The position numbers were made by a program, and so were the translations under genes. This document shows positions 7,117 through 15,460 of a stretch of 45,217 nt of DNA, piece after piece. The stretch's first letter is position 1. Each line of letters starts with the position of its first letter. The notes under the pieces are model-generated. The model was not told the origin of the DNA and made no database searches. It saw nothing but the letters and a program-made list of their open reading frames with translations. The stretch comes from Anaerolineae bacterium (lineage in GTDB: Bacteria; Chloroflexota; Anaerolineae; UBA4142; SHND01): assembly GCA_021463195.1 (NCBI GenBank), contig JAJTXZ010000037.1, positions 1 through 45,217 of the forward strand, in the 5' to 3' direction.

Positions 7117-9954
7117 TTAGGGCATGGTAACTCGTTGAAAGGTCAAACGATAATTGACATGGCGTTTCATGGGCATAATCATCCCGCGTGCCACATCGCT
7201 GGGAAGGGCATCATCTACGCGCGCGCGATAACTAGCGCCATACATGGGCCAGTTGTAATTACAGTTGCAGTAATCGCCTTTCGGTTTTTGGTCGGCGAGC
7301 GAGAGACGTTGAATTTCAACCGCGCCGCTTTCGTCCCATGAAATTTCGACGACTTTATCATTGACGCGCGCGCCATTTTCATCAAGCAATTTGATATAGA
7401 TGGTGTGGTCGTTGCCTGATTCAACTCCGGCGTCTTGAAAGACCATATCCACCAGACGCCAATATTGCTGACCCGAAGGCACAGCGGCTTCCGTTACGCT
7501 AACATCTTGCAAGAGAGGCAAACCGCCGGGACCTAGACGCGAATCCCATGTGCGCGGCGGGAGGGGCGGCGCGGGCGGTCCGGCAGCGATTGCCACCGTA
7601 TCTTGAGCTTGAGCTGCGATTTCAGGAGTCGGCTCTACTTTGGGTGCGACGCGTACGACCGGTTTTTTGGTCGGCACAGGTGTCGGTGGAATTTCTGTTG
7701 GCGGGAGTGGCGTGGGCGTTGGGGTATTTATTTTTGCCGCGATTTTTTGATTGAATATGTCGGGACGAAATCCGCCCAATACAGATGGCAAACTATCGTT
7801 CGAGTTATTGTTATTGCCGTTGCTAAAATCAGAGGTCAAGACGGCGTAAACCATCCATAACGGCAGCATCACCACAATCCACAGCGCAAACAGACAGACG
7901 AGAATAGTCGCGATTTTATTGCCGGGACTTTGGCGCGTAAACCAGGTGACGAGGCCCGGACGACCATTTTTGACCGCCATACCCATATGCGCGGCGCCGA
8001 CGACGCGCCGCACTGGGCGCGCGGTCGCGGCGGGCATTGGGCGCATGACGTTGCCGGCGCGTTCCCACGGTTTGGCGGGCGCAGAGCGTACGCCAACATG
8101 GTTGCCTGGCAGAGGCGCGACTTGGGCGCGCGCGGTTTGCGGCGCATAGGGCGCTTGGGGTGGACGCGCTGTGTGACTGGCGCCGCCGTTATTGCCATGA
8201 CCGCCATTGCCGACATTTTGCGCGGGCGCATACGCGCGCGCAGGTTGGGGCTGCGCATAGGGCTGCGGCGCGGGCGCGCGCATTGGCGGCGCGCTCGTTA
8301 CGCGCGGCGAACGCGTGCGCGCGCGTTCCAATTCTTCCGCCATGCGGCGCGTGACGCTCAACGCCAGCGCGGGATAACGCGCCAGCATACGGTCAAAATC
8401 GCCTTTGGTGATTGCCCACAATTCGATATCGCCAACCGCTTGCACCGTCATTGCGTAGGCGCCGTTTTGGACAACGGCTTGTTCGCCAAACGATTCTTGC
8501 GGCCCAAGCAAATCGAGGACAATCGTCTGTCCATTTGGACCTTGGGCAATCTCGCGCGCTTCGCCGCCTTCGATGATATACACAAATTGCGCGGGCTGTC
8601 CGGCGAAACAAATTGTTTCCCCGGCGCGAAAGCGCAGGGGCTGCACATATTGCGCCACCTGACGCAATTCAGCTTGCGCGAGACCCGCGAAAAGATTTAG
8701 TTGTCGCAAATGTCGTTCCACAACATCGCCTTCTGCATTGCCGAGTTTGGAGCTCAGGGCGCGCGACAATGCGAGTGATAACGCCGGATGCTGAACGATA
8801 AGGTCATCGTATTCGGATTTGTACAACACCCACAGCGTGCTGTCGTCAATCGCTTTGGCTGCTTCGGCGCGAGTGCGTCCGGTCAGCAGCGCCATTTCGC
8901 CGAATGATTGTCCCGGCAGAATACGGTCGCGTAATTCTGTTTCAGTCGCGGCATCGGACACGAGCTTGACGCGGCCGGTTTCGCACAAGTACATCGCGTC
9001 GCCCGGCGAGCCCTCGGCGTAAATCAATTCGCCGGCGGGATAATGTCGCATCACGAGCCGTTCCGCGATCGCTTGCAGCGCGCTGCGGTCCGCATCGGTA
9101 AACAGCGGCAATGCTTGCAAGCGTTCAACGGCTTGACCTTGTTCGCTTACGCTCAGTGGTTCCGCTAACGCGCGCGCGAACGCGAGTTTCAAGGTTGGTT
9201 GTTCGGAGATTAAATAAAGATAATCGTTGCGCGCCAAGAGCCATGCCGTCACATCGGTTACGGCAAACGCGGTGGCGGATTGTGGCTTGCCTGTAATTAA
9301 CGCAGTCTGCCCGATAAGCTCGCCTTCTTGCAGTTCCTGATAATGTTCGCCATCGCGCGCGCCGGTAATAACGCGCACGATTCCGGATTCAATGAGATAC
9401 GCGGCTTCAGTCGTCTCGCCGCCCTCAAACAACGTATCGCCGCGCTCGTACGCGCGAAATTGCAAACGATTCGCGAGCGCGTGCGCTTCGGAATCGGTTA
9501 GCGCGCTGAGCATGGGATTGGTCGAGAGCCGCTGCGTAACGAGATAATCGCCAAGATAGGCGACGCGTGTGCCGAGCGCGGCGCTAAATTTTAAACCGAT
9601 GGAGGGGTATTGCAAAAAAAGATCGTGCAAATCATTACGCGTCAAGACCAACAAACTGCAAGTGGTTGCCGCGCGCGCAGAGGTGGAAAAGGGGCGATTG
9701 AGCAGCAAGTCTACTTCGCCGAGCAAACTGCCTGCGCCGAGATTCGCCAGCGCAATAGGACCTTGCGGCGTATCACTCTCCAGTTTAATCCAACCCTGAA
9801 TAATGACCGCCATGAATTCAGCGGGTTTGCTGGCTGCAAAGATAAGGGTGTTTGTATTGTATTCTTGATGTCTAAGTCGGCTGCTAAGTAGTTCGCGTTC
9901 GTCCTCAGATAGGCGCGCAAACAACGGAACTTGGTCTAACGGTTGCGGTATCAC
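7117..9954 (-). CDS. Transmembrane protein with four cyclic-nucleotide-binding-like domains
   Basis: A 945-residue protein with a GTG start. Four CNB domains in tandem (about 8-127, 148-262, 280-400 and 418-538) form the cytoplasmic half. A long Pro/Ala-rich linker, one membrane span (about 677-705, ILVCLFALWIVVMLPLWMV), a PTPTPLPPTE-type linker and an extracytoplasmic beta domain (about 800-945) follow. Only the third CNB keeps a good phosphate-binding cassette (FGEMALLTGRTRAEAA, with Glu and Arg). The first has LGEVDLLL, the second IGQTALIT and the fourth FGEQAVVQ, so those probably serve structure or protein contacts. The C-terminal domain (YWRL, LDENGARV, RLTFQR) resembles the end of the next protein upstream, so the two may act together. 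Sensing of cAMP or c-di-GMP inside with an effect outside is inference. Confidence 0.85.
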   Translation of the reverse strand: MIPQPLDQVPLFARLSEDERELLSSRLRHQEYNTNTLIFAASKPAEFMAVIIQGWIKLESDTPQGPIALANLGAGSLLGEVDLLLNRPFSTSARAATTCSLLVLTRNDLHDLFLQYPSIGLKFSAALGTRVAYLGDYLVTQRLSTNPMLSALTDSEAHALANRLQFRAYERGDTLFEGGETTEAAYLIESGIVRVITGARDGEHYQELQEGELIGQTALITGKPQSATAFAVTDVTAWLLARNDYLYLISEQPTLKLAFARALAEPLSVSEQGQAVERLQALPLFTDADRSALQAIAERLVMRHYPAGELIYAEGSPGDAMYLCETGRVKLVSDAATETELRDRILPGQSFGEMALLTGRTRAEAAKAIDDSTLWVLYKSEYDDLIVQHPALSLALSRALSSKLGNAEGDVVERHLRQLNLFAGLAQAELRQVAQYVQPLRFRAGETICFAGQPAQFVYIIEGGEAREIAQGPNGQTIVLDLLGPQESFGEQAVVQNGAYAMTVQAVGDIELWAITKGDFDRMLARYPALALSVTRRMAEELERARTRSPRVTSAPPMRAPAPQPYAQPQPARAYAPAQNVGNGGHGNNGGASHTARPPQAPYAPQTARAQVAPLPGNHVGVRSAPAKPWERAGNVMRPMPAATARPVRRVVGAAHMGMAVKNGRPGLVTWFTRQSPGNKIATILVCLFALWIVVMLPLWMVYAVLTSDFSNGNNNNSNDSLPSVLGGFRPDIFNQKIAAKINTPTPTPLPPTEIPPTPVPTKKPVVRVAPKVEPTPEIAAQAQDTVAIAAGPPAPPLPPRTWDSRLGPGGLPLLQDVSVTEAAVPSGQQYWRLVDMVFQDAGVESGNDHTIYIKLLDENGARVNDKVVEISWDESGAVEIQRLSLADQKPKGDYCNCNYNWPMYGASYRARVDDALPSDVARGMIMPMKRHVNYRLTFQRVTMP

Positions 9955-10073
9955 GTGCTTGTCATTTCCTTAAGGCGTCTCCGTGACGAATTCTCAAAAT
10001 ATAAAATTCGCCTCTCGCCATTGAGTGGAGACCTCCTCGAACCTGATTAGGCGAACGCCTCGGCGTAAATCGG

Positions 10074-10985
10074 TCACGGCGTCTGTTGAAAAACCAGTCG
10101 CCAGCCCTGTATCGCTGTCAAGTCGCTGTCACATTCTACAACATTAGCGTCTATGCGCAAATCCCCAAAAATGTCGCTATTGGCGTTTTCAATCAAATGC
10201 ACGGCGTAAGTTCCGGGTAAAACGGCGACATCGCCAAAACCGGCGCCGCGCTCGGGCTTTAAACCTGTATAAAATTGCTCATTACCGCGCGCGGAATTGA
10301 TTTCGACGAGAATGCCGGGCAAGCCGCGCCCATTGGCGTCGCGCACCTCGACCTGAATACTCGCGTCGCCGCCGACGCTGACGCAATTTAGCGCGCGCCG
10401 GTCAATTAACTCAAAGCGCGGCGCGTTCGGGTTTGGCTCGGAGGTTGGTGGAATGGGTGTGGGCAAAGCGGTTGGCGGGACGGCTGTCGGCAAGACGGCG
10501 GTCGGTTCGAGGACAATGACGGTTATGCGCGGTAGTGGCGTCAAATTGCGCGTGGGGCGCGGCGTGGACGTGGCGCGTTTCAGCGCAGCGGATGGCGCAT
10601 CCATTCCCAACCGTAGTTTGACCAGCGCTTGCTGCGTGAGCGGATTTGTTTCCATGCGCGCGAGCGCGGTCAAGCGCGCGGCAGCGTCCGGCAGTTGCAA
10701 ATAATAAAGCCGTTGCGCGGCGAGCGCGTAATTATTGTCGAGCGCGTACGACGCGGCGATCATTTTGATATAATCGTCCTTGTCCGGAGCGGTTAAATCA
10801 TACGGCTGCGCGTTACTATAACTCACGGGAAAAATGTACCAGGCGAGAAACAAACCCACACCGATACCCGCGCCCAACGCGAGCAACCAACTGACAATCA
10901 AGGGCCGGAAATTAGAGTCCAACAATCTTGCCGCTTGAACGCGCTCGTGTGGGAATACGAACGCGCTAAAACGTTTCCGCGTCAT
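10074..10985 (-). CDS. Single-pass membrane protein with extracytoplasmic beta domain
   Basis: About 303 residues from the chosen ATG; an upstream ATG at 11039 is also in frame. A membrane span near the N-terminus (PLIVSWLLALGAGIGVGLF) is followed by a helical stretch that looks like a degenerate TPR (MIAASYALDNNYALAAQRL). Next come a Thr/Pro linker (VLPTAVPPTALPTPIPP) and a C-terminal beta domain with VEVRDANGRGLPGI and a final GWRLVFQQ. That last domain is similar in layout to the end of the four-CNB protein encoded directly downstream on the same strand, 119 bases away. The pair probably forms one transcription unit and may be partners at the cell surface. No catalytic motif was seen. Confidence 0.75.
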   Translation of the reverse strand: MTRKRFSAFVFPHERVQAARLLDSNFRPLIVSWLLALGAGIGVGLFLAWYIFPVSYSNAQPYDLTAPDKDDYIKMIAASYALDNNYALAAQRLYYLQLPDAAARLTALARMETNPLTQQALVKLRLGMDAPSAALKRATSTPRPTRNLTPLPRITVIVLEPTAVLPTAVPPTALPTPIPPTSEPNPNAPRFELIDRRALNCVSVGGDASIQVEVRDANGRGLPGILVEINSARGNEQFYTGLKPERGAGFGDVAVLPGTYAVHLIENANSDIFGDLRIDANVVECDSDLTAIQGWRLVFQQTP

Positions 10986-11142
10986 TCTTTCGATTCGCCC
11001 CCGAGAATGGGCAGAATGACGCACGGCGTCTGCAGCCAACGTTGTGGGATAACGTCGGCATGCCGCATCATCCGTGAGATGATGTTTGGTCTTGTGAACG
11101 CGATGTTTTGCGCTACGCGACCTTGCTACTATAATCGTTCTA

Positions 11143-11227
11143 TGCCGAAGGGGGGAGTCGAACCCCCAAGAGGGTGCACCTCACACGATTTTGAGTCGTG
11201 CGCGTCTGCCAGTTCCGCCACTTCGGC
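11143..11227 (-). tRNA. tRNA-Leu (anticodon CAA)
   Basis: On the minus strand the acceptor stem GCCGAAG pairs with CTTCGGC. The anticodon stem CACGA/TCGTG holds the loop CTCAAAA, giving anticodon CAA. A long variable arm follows, then a T arm GGGGG-TTCGACT-CCCCC. The long variable arm is proper for a class II tRNA-Leu. The discriminator is A and CCA is not encoded. Confidence 0.95.
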
Positions 11228-11291
11228 GTTGACGCGTCTACTATAGACGCGAAAAAAACAAATGTCAACTCTAGCGCGCATCCTAAAAACT

Positions 11292-11326
11292 TTGGAATGG
11301 TCGGCGCTTTGCGCGCGCCATTCCAA
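11292..11326. repeat. Hairpin between tRNA-Leu and the sigma factor gene
   Basis: Nine-base perfect arms (TTGGAATGG at 11292-11300, CCATTCCAA at 11318-11326) flank a GC-rich centre. The hairpin ends 44 bases before the sigma factor start. It could be an operator or part of the leader; it has no T run. Confidence 0.45.
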
Positions 11327-11370
11327 GTTCGCATTCCGCGTTTGCGCTCCGAATTTCCGATTTGCACGGT

Positions 11371-12024
11371 ATGAATGAACAGGCAATGATTGCGGCGGCA
11401 CAACGCGGTGATGTGCCGTCTTTTAATCAACTGGTACGCGCGTATCAATCGCTCGTTTATCACACCGCCTATCGCGTGCTGGGCGATGGCGACGCCGCGT
11501 CCGATGCCACGCAAGATGCCTTTATCAGCGCGTACAAAAATATCAAATCCTTTCGCGGTGGTTCATTCAAAGCGTGGTTATTGCGTATCGTGACGAACGC
11601 GTGTTACGACCAGTTGCGCGCCAAACAGCGCAAGCCCACCGCGTCGTTGGACGCGTTGTTGGTGGACCCCGACAATCCCGCGCCTGGTTTGGGCGAAGCC
11701 CGCGAAGAATCGCCTCACGATTTCGCCGAACGGCAAGAACTCGCGCGTTGGATTCAACAAGGTTTGCAGGCGCTGCCGTATGACCAACGCGTCACGCTGG
11801 TCTTGTCCGATGTGGACGGTTTCGCCTATGAAGAAATCGCGACGGCTACCAATACCAACGTCGGCACGGTTAAATCGCGTCTTTCCCGCGCGCGCGCGCA
11901 GATGCGCGATTTCCTCATGCAGCAAAAGGAACTTTTGCCCGACGCGTATCGTCTAAAGAATAGAAAATCAGAGAACCAAGTTCTTGAGATGGAAAATGTT
12001 CAAGCCCAAGAATCAAATTTATGA
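11371..12024 (+). CDS. ECF RNA polymerase sigma factor (sigma-70 family)
   Basis: A 217-residue group 4 sigma factor. Region 2 spans about residues 10-80 (SFNQLVRAYQSLVYHTAYRV, then DATQDAFISAYKNIKSF and FKAWLLRIVTNACYDQLR). Region 4 spans about 130-185 (LPYDQRVTLVLSDVDGFAYEE, IATATNTNVGTVKSRLSRAR) and holds the helix-turn-helix that reads the -35 element. A TTG nine bases upstream could also start the frame; the ATG is preferred. The reading frame runs into the start of the anti-sigma gene, so sigma and its inhibitor are made together. The C-terminal tail of about 30 residues past region 4 (LKNRKSENQVLEMENVQ) is a little longer than usual. Confidence 0.92.
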   Translation: MNEQAMIAAAQRGDVPSFNQLVRAYQSLVYHTAYRVLGDGDAASDATQDAFISAYKNIKSFRGGSFKAWLLRIVTNACYDQLRAKQRKPTASLDALLVDPDNPAPGLGEAREESPHDFAERQELARWIQQGLQALPYDQRVTLVLSDVDGFAYEEIATATNTNVGTVKSRLSRARAQMRDFLMQQKELLPDAYRLKNRKSENQVLEMENVQAQESNL

Positions 12025-13210
12025 CATGGACGCATGGGTGGAGGAACGGCTGTCCGATTATTTAGATGGCACGCTTTCACCGCAAGAGCGCGCGATGGTC
12101 GAAGCTCATTTGCAAACCAGCGAACGCGAAAGCGCCTCGCTGGAATCTTTGCGTTGGACAATGAACTTGCTCAAGCAAACGCCCGCGCCTACGCTGCCGC
12201 GTCAATTCACTTTGCCGGTGCCGCAACGCGCGCCCGCGCGCAGCGCGCCAAGGTGGATGCTTTGGAGTTTGCGCGGCGTCGCCGTTGGCGCAACCGCCGC
12301 GTTTGCGCTTTTATTAGTTGGAACGTTGTTGCGTCAACCGTCAGCCGGGAATATAGCCATGATGCCGCAAGCCGCGCCAATCGCGCCGACTGTAATGATT
12401 GCGCTCGCGCCCACCGCGGTTCCGCCAACGCAGCCGCCCGCGCCGATGCCCGCGCAAAACGATGCCGCCACTTCCAATACCGCGCCAACGCCCATCATGG
12501 TTACGGTGCAAGCGCCCGTCGCAGCGAGCGAGGCGATACCGCAAACGCCTGTCGCGCCGACTAATGCCAATTCGCCTGCGCTGCCACAATCCACTCAAGC
12601 GCCGAGTCAAGTTCGCAAAGCAGCGTCGTCTTCGCCAACTGCGCGCGCGGCTCAAGCGTTGCCAACTCAAGCGTCAGTTCAAGCGCCGCCGACAATATTA
12701 GCGGCGCCGACAGATGTTGCCGCTGCAGGCGCGAGTGGCGCTGCGCCCGAGCTTGCCACTGCGCCAGCGACTGCATTTGGCTCGACACCCGTCTCTGCGA
12801 CGCAAGATACGTCCATGCCGCGCGGCTTGGAGGCGTCGAATATTAATGGCACGGTGATGGCGCTGCGATTGCGCGTGCGCAGCGGGCCCGGAATGCAATT
12901 TCCTGTTGTCGCGGTGTTGAAACAGTCTGACGTGGTGCAGCTTGTCGGACAGAGTGAAACGCCCGGTTGGTTCGCGATTCAGTTCGAGCGCGACGAGAAC
13001 CTTATCGAAGGTTGGGTTGCGGCGCGATTTATCGAACTGGACGGACCTATCGAAACGCTTCCGATTGTCACGCCAACGCGAATGGCGACACCCGAAATCG
13101 TGCCAGTCACGCCCGAAGAGACCGCGACCGAAACGCCGACGGATGCGCCAACTGAAATCCCGGAACTGGAACAAACGCCTGGCACAGTTGAGCCAACGCC
13201 CGAAGGATAG
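11996..13210 (+). CDS. Membrane anti-sigma factor with SH3 sensor domain
   Basis: About 404 residues from the ATG at 11996; an ATG at 12026 is an alternative. The cytoplasmic N-terminus (EERLSDYLDGTLSPQERAMV) is an anti-sigma helical domain. The zinc motif HxxxCxxC of the usual family is replaced by HLQTSERES, so it probably binds its sigma without zinc. A membrane span follows (about 95-118, VAVGATAAFALLLVGTLL). Then comes a long Ala/Pro/Thr-rich outer linker and a bacterial SH3 domain (about residues 285-350, LRLRVRSGPGMQFPVVAVL to GWVAARFIEL), with a Pro/Thr/Glu tail. The SH3 domain may sense the cell wall. The gene overlaps the sigma factor gene and ends at a strong terminator, so this is a two-gene unit. 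Confidence 0.85.
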   Translation: MFKPKNQIYDMDAWVEERLSDYLDGTLSPQERAMVEAHLQTSERESASLESLRWTMNLLKQTPAPTLPRQFTLPVPQRAPARSAPRWMLWSLRGVAVGATAAFALLLVGTLLRQPSAGNIAMMPQAAPIAPTVMIALAPTAVPPTQPPAPMPAQNDAATSNTAPTPIMVTVQAPVAASEAIPQTPVAPTNANSPALPQSTQAPSQVRKAASSSPTARAAQALPTQASVQAPPTILAAPTDVAAAGASGAAPELATAPATAFGSTPVSATQDTSMPRGLEASNINGTVMALRLRVRSGPGMQFPVVAVLKQSDVVQLVGQSETPGWFAIQFERDENLIEGWVAARFIELDGPIETLPIVTPTRMATPEIVPVTPEETATETPTDAPTEIPELEQTPGTVEPTPEG

Positions 13211-13240
13211 ATTGTTTCGTTCACGTTGAAAAATCAATGA

Positions 13241-13273
13241 CCCGTCTCGCGCGAGACGGGTTTCTGTTTTTTT
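13241..13273 (+). terminator. Intrinsic terminator of the sigma/anti-sigma unit
   Basis: A perfect inverted repeat (CCCGTCTCGC with GCGAGACGGG, 13241-13260) is followed directly by TTTCTGTTTTTTT. Confidence 0.92.
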
Positions 13274-13284
13274 GACGCGCTGCG

Positions 13285-13290
13285 TATAAT
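13285..13290 (+). promoter_or_regulatory. -10 box close to the dus start
   Basis: A perfect TATAAT lies nine bases before the ATG of the dihydrouridine synthase gene, right after the terminator. No good -35 box is seen at the usual spacing. Transcription from it would start within a few bases of the ATG, giving a leaderless message. Confidence 0.45.
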
Positions 13291-13299
13291 TCATTTGTT

Positions 13300-14355
13300 A
13301 TGTTGACGTATTCGAATATTTCCACGATGCAATTTGAACCGCGCAAAACGCGTCCGACGCGCGCGACCTTTTTCGTGCGCGATGTGCCGGTGTATGGCGA
13401 CGCGATTCTCGCGCCGATGGACGGTTATTCCGATTTGCCGTATCGTTTGATTTGTTACGAACTCGGTTCTGCCATGTCATACACCGAATTCACCAACGCG
13501 GATGGCATTTTGCAAAAACGCTGGGGCGACAGCATCGCGCAAAAATTGAAATTCGACGCGACCGAAAAGCCGATGACGATTCAGATTTACGGACATGACC
13601 CTGATCGTTTGGTGGACGCGGCGAAACGAGTGGAAGCGCTCGAACCTGATATTGTAGACCTTAATATGGGCTGCTATGTCAAAGATATTGCCGAACGCGG
13701 CGCTGGGTCGGGGATGCTGCGCTTTCCCGAGCGCATCGCGAATTATTTTGCGCGCGTGTCGCGCGAGCTGCGCGTGCCGGTGACGGGCAAAATTCGTTTG
13801 GGCTGGGATGACGCGTCGCGCAATTATTTGACGGTCGCGAAAATTCTAGAGGACAATGGCGCGAGTCTGATTGCCGTTCACGCGCGCACCAAAGCGCAGG
13901 CGTATCACGGCAGCGCGGATTGGGACGCGTTGGCGGAAATCAAACAGACAGTAAAAATTCCGGTGGTGGGCAATGGAGATGTGAAAATGGTCGCGGACAT
14001 CGCGCGTATGAAAAATTATACGGGCTGCGATGCGGTGATGATTGGACGCGGCGCGATTGGCAATCCCTGGATTTTTTCGGGGCGCGACCGCGACCAAGTT
14101 CCACTGTCGGAACGCGTCGCGTTATTGCGACAGCATCTCGCGTTGAATTTGGAGTTTTACGGGCAGCGCGGCGGATTAATTCTATTTCGCAAACACGCGG
14201 CGCGCTATATCGCGGGTTTGTACGGCGCGGCGCATTTGCGCGTGCCGCTGCTCACCGCCGAATCGGTCCAAGAGTTTGATGATTTGTTGGGACAATATCA
14301 AACCGACGCGCGCGAATTTGTACATCATGAACGCGCTGTCAGCTTGGCCGTCTGA
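13300..14355 (+). CDS. dus: tRNA-dihydrouridine synthase
   Basis: A 351-residue FMN-dependent TIM-barrel enzyme that reduces specific uridines of tRNA to dihydrouridine. Marks include LAPMDGYSDLPYR (FMN entry), QIYGHDPD, the catalytic cysteine in DLNMGCYVKDI (about residue 125; most family members have Pro after the Cys), GKIRLGWD, VHARTKAQAYHG with the FMN-binding His, GNGDV, and IGRGAIGNPWIF. Length and order fit the DusB-like group. No ribosome site is visible before this ATG, and a -10 box lies just upstream, so it may be translated as a leaderless message. A second ATG at 13327 is possible. A terminator follows the gene. Confidence 0.92.
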   Translation: MLTYSNISTMQFEPRKTRPTRATFFVRDVPVYGDAILAPMDGYSDLPYRLICYELGSAMSYTEFTNADGILQKRWGDSIAQKLKFDATEKPMTIQIYGHDPDRLVDAAKRVEALEPDIVDLNMGCYVKDIAERGAGSGMLRFPERIANYFARVSRELRVPVTGKIRLGWDDASRNYLTVAKILEDNGASLIAVHARTKAQAYHGSADWDALAEIKQTVKIPVVGNGDVKMVADIARMKNYTGCDAVMIGRGAIGNPWIFSGRDRDQVPLSERVALLRQHLALNLEFYGQRGGLILFRKHAARYIAGLYGAAHLRVPLLTAESVQEFDDLLGQYQTDAREFVHHERAVSLAV

Positions 14356-14389
14356 ACGCGCGGCGCGGCGTCTATCGAAATTGATCCAA

Positions 14390-14419
14390 ATCGGCGGCAG
14401 TGTGCCACCGATTTTTTTT
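14390..14419 (+). terminator. Intrinsic terminator of dus
   Basis: Ten-base arms with one mismatch (ATCGGCGGCA at 14390-14399, TGCCACCGAT at 14403-14412) and a three-base loop are followed by eight T. The T run touches the end of the convergent hydrolase gene. Confidence 0.85.
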
Positions 14420-15206
14420 ATGGTTTGAAAAATTCGCGCACGATGTGGACGAATGAAAGCGGATCTTCCAACTGCGGCATGTGTCCCGCGTTTTTAATCA
14501 GCGCCAACTGCGCGTGCGGAATTTCGGCGGCGAGTTCGCGCGCGCGCGCGACGGGCGATAAATGATCGCGTTCGCCCCAAACTAATAACGTCGGCTGCGG
14601 CGGAATGGTCCGCGCGGGCAATTCGCCTGCCGCGACTTGGCGCAGCAGCGCGATAAAACCGCGCGATGCGTCTTGGCCCGCGCGGATCATTTCGGGTGTC
14701 ACGCGCGCGGGTTCGGCAAAGGCGCGGCGAATGCTATGTTCTGAAAAGGTTTGGCGGCGCAGCAATTCCCAGAACGGTTCGGTAAATGATTTGCGCGCCA
14801 GCGCACGCGCGAATTTTGGCAAACGCGTCGCGTGCCCGCCGTCCGCCAAAATCAAGCGCGTCACGCGCGCAGGTTCCGCGGCGGCATAAAAACGCGCCAG
14901 CGCGCCGCCGAACGAATTGCCGACGAGCGCCGCGTCGGACATGCCAATCAATGTTTGCACGCGCGCGAGCCACTCAACCAATTCGATCCACGACAGTTCG
15001 GGCAGTTCCACTGTGCCGCCAAAGCGCGGCAAATCGGGCGCGACGACGCGAAATGTTGCGGCGAGCGCGTCCCACACGGGATGCCAATGCCATTGCGCGT
15101 CGCCTAAACCGCCATGCAACAAAATAAGATTTGGCCCCGCGCCGCCCTGCCACACGCGCACTTGGCGCGCGGCGATGCGGATTAACTCTGGTTTAATCTG
15201 CGTCAT
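14418..15206 (-). CDS. Alpha/beta hydrolase
   Basis: A 262-residue single-domain serine hydrolase. The oxyanion strand LILLHGGLGD, the nucleophile elbow GNSFGG (Ser at about 98), the acid in WGERDHLSP and the His in NAGHMPQLEDP (about 242) give a complete catalytic triad. A cap region of helices (about 125-195) lies between them. The substrate is unknown; members of this group cleave esters, C-C bonds (MhpC/BphD type) or halides. The gene is convergent with dus and is separated from the divergent msrPQ operon by a dispersed inverted-repeat element. Confidence 0.9.
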   Translation of the reverse strand: MTQIKPELIRIAARQVRVWQGGAGPNLILLHGGLGDAQWHWHPVWDALAATFRVVAPDLPRFGGTVELPELSWIELVEWLARVQTLIGMSDAALVGNSFGGALARFYAAAEPARVTRLILADGGHATRLPKFARALARKSFTEPFWELLRRQTFSEHSIRRAFAEPARVTPEMIRAGQDASRGFIALLRQVAAGELPARTIPPQPTLLVWGERDHLSPVARARELAAEIPHAQLALIKNAGHMPQLEDPLSFVHIVREFFKP

Positions 15207-15258
15207 GTAAAATCAAAATCGCTCTGCCGTAATCCAAAACCCGAGCCAAAAATATATA

Positions 15259-15355
15259 TTAGCGCGAATTCCTGTTTGGTCTCGAATCCGAGATCTTTCG
15301 GGTTTCCGGAAACCTGAAAGATCTGTCCTTTTCATCAAATCGAAATTTGCTCTAG
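15259..15355. repeat. MITE-like element, copy 1
   Basis: A 97-base element. The left end is TTAGCGCGAATTCCTG and the right end, read inward, is CTAGAGCAAATTTCGA. These imperfect terminal inverted repeats enclose a central hairpin (ATCTTTCGGGTTTCC with GGAAACCTGAAAGAT). It matches the copies at 31962, 32053, 41435 and 44372 in ends, centre and length. It lies between two divergent genes, so it may also affect their promoters. It encodes nothing. Confidence 0.8.
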
Positions 15356-15460
15356 CGCGCGGGTCAAAGCGAACGCGGCGGCGCGCGTAACATCGTTTGC
15401 CGCAGCGACACTATATTACAGTTGACGCAAAAAATGCCGCCAATGAATAGGAGTAAAAAA

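Noticed and set aside
12698-13294. 198-residue minus-strand frame across the anti-sigma gene and terminator
   Set aside because: Antisense to the SH3 part and passes through a strong terminator; Arg-rich shadow.
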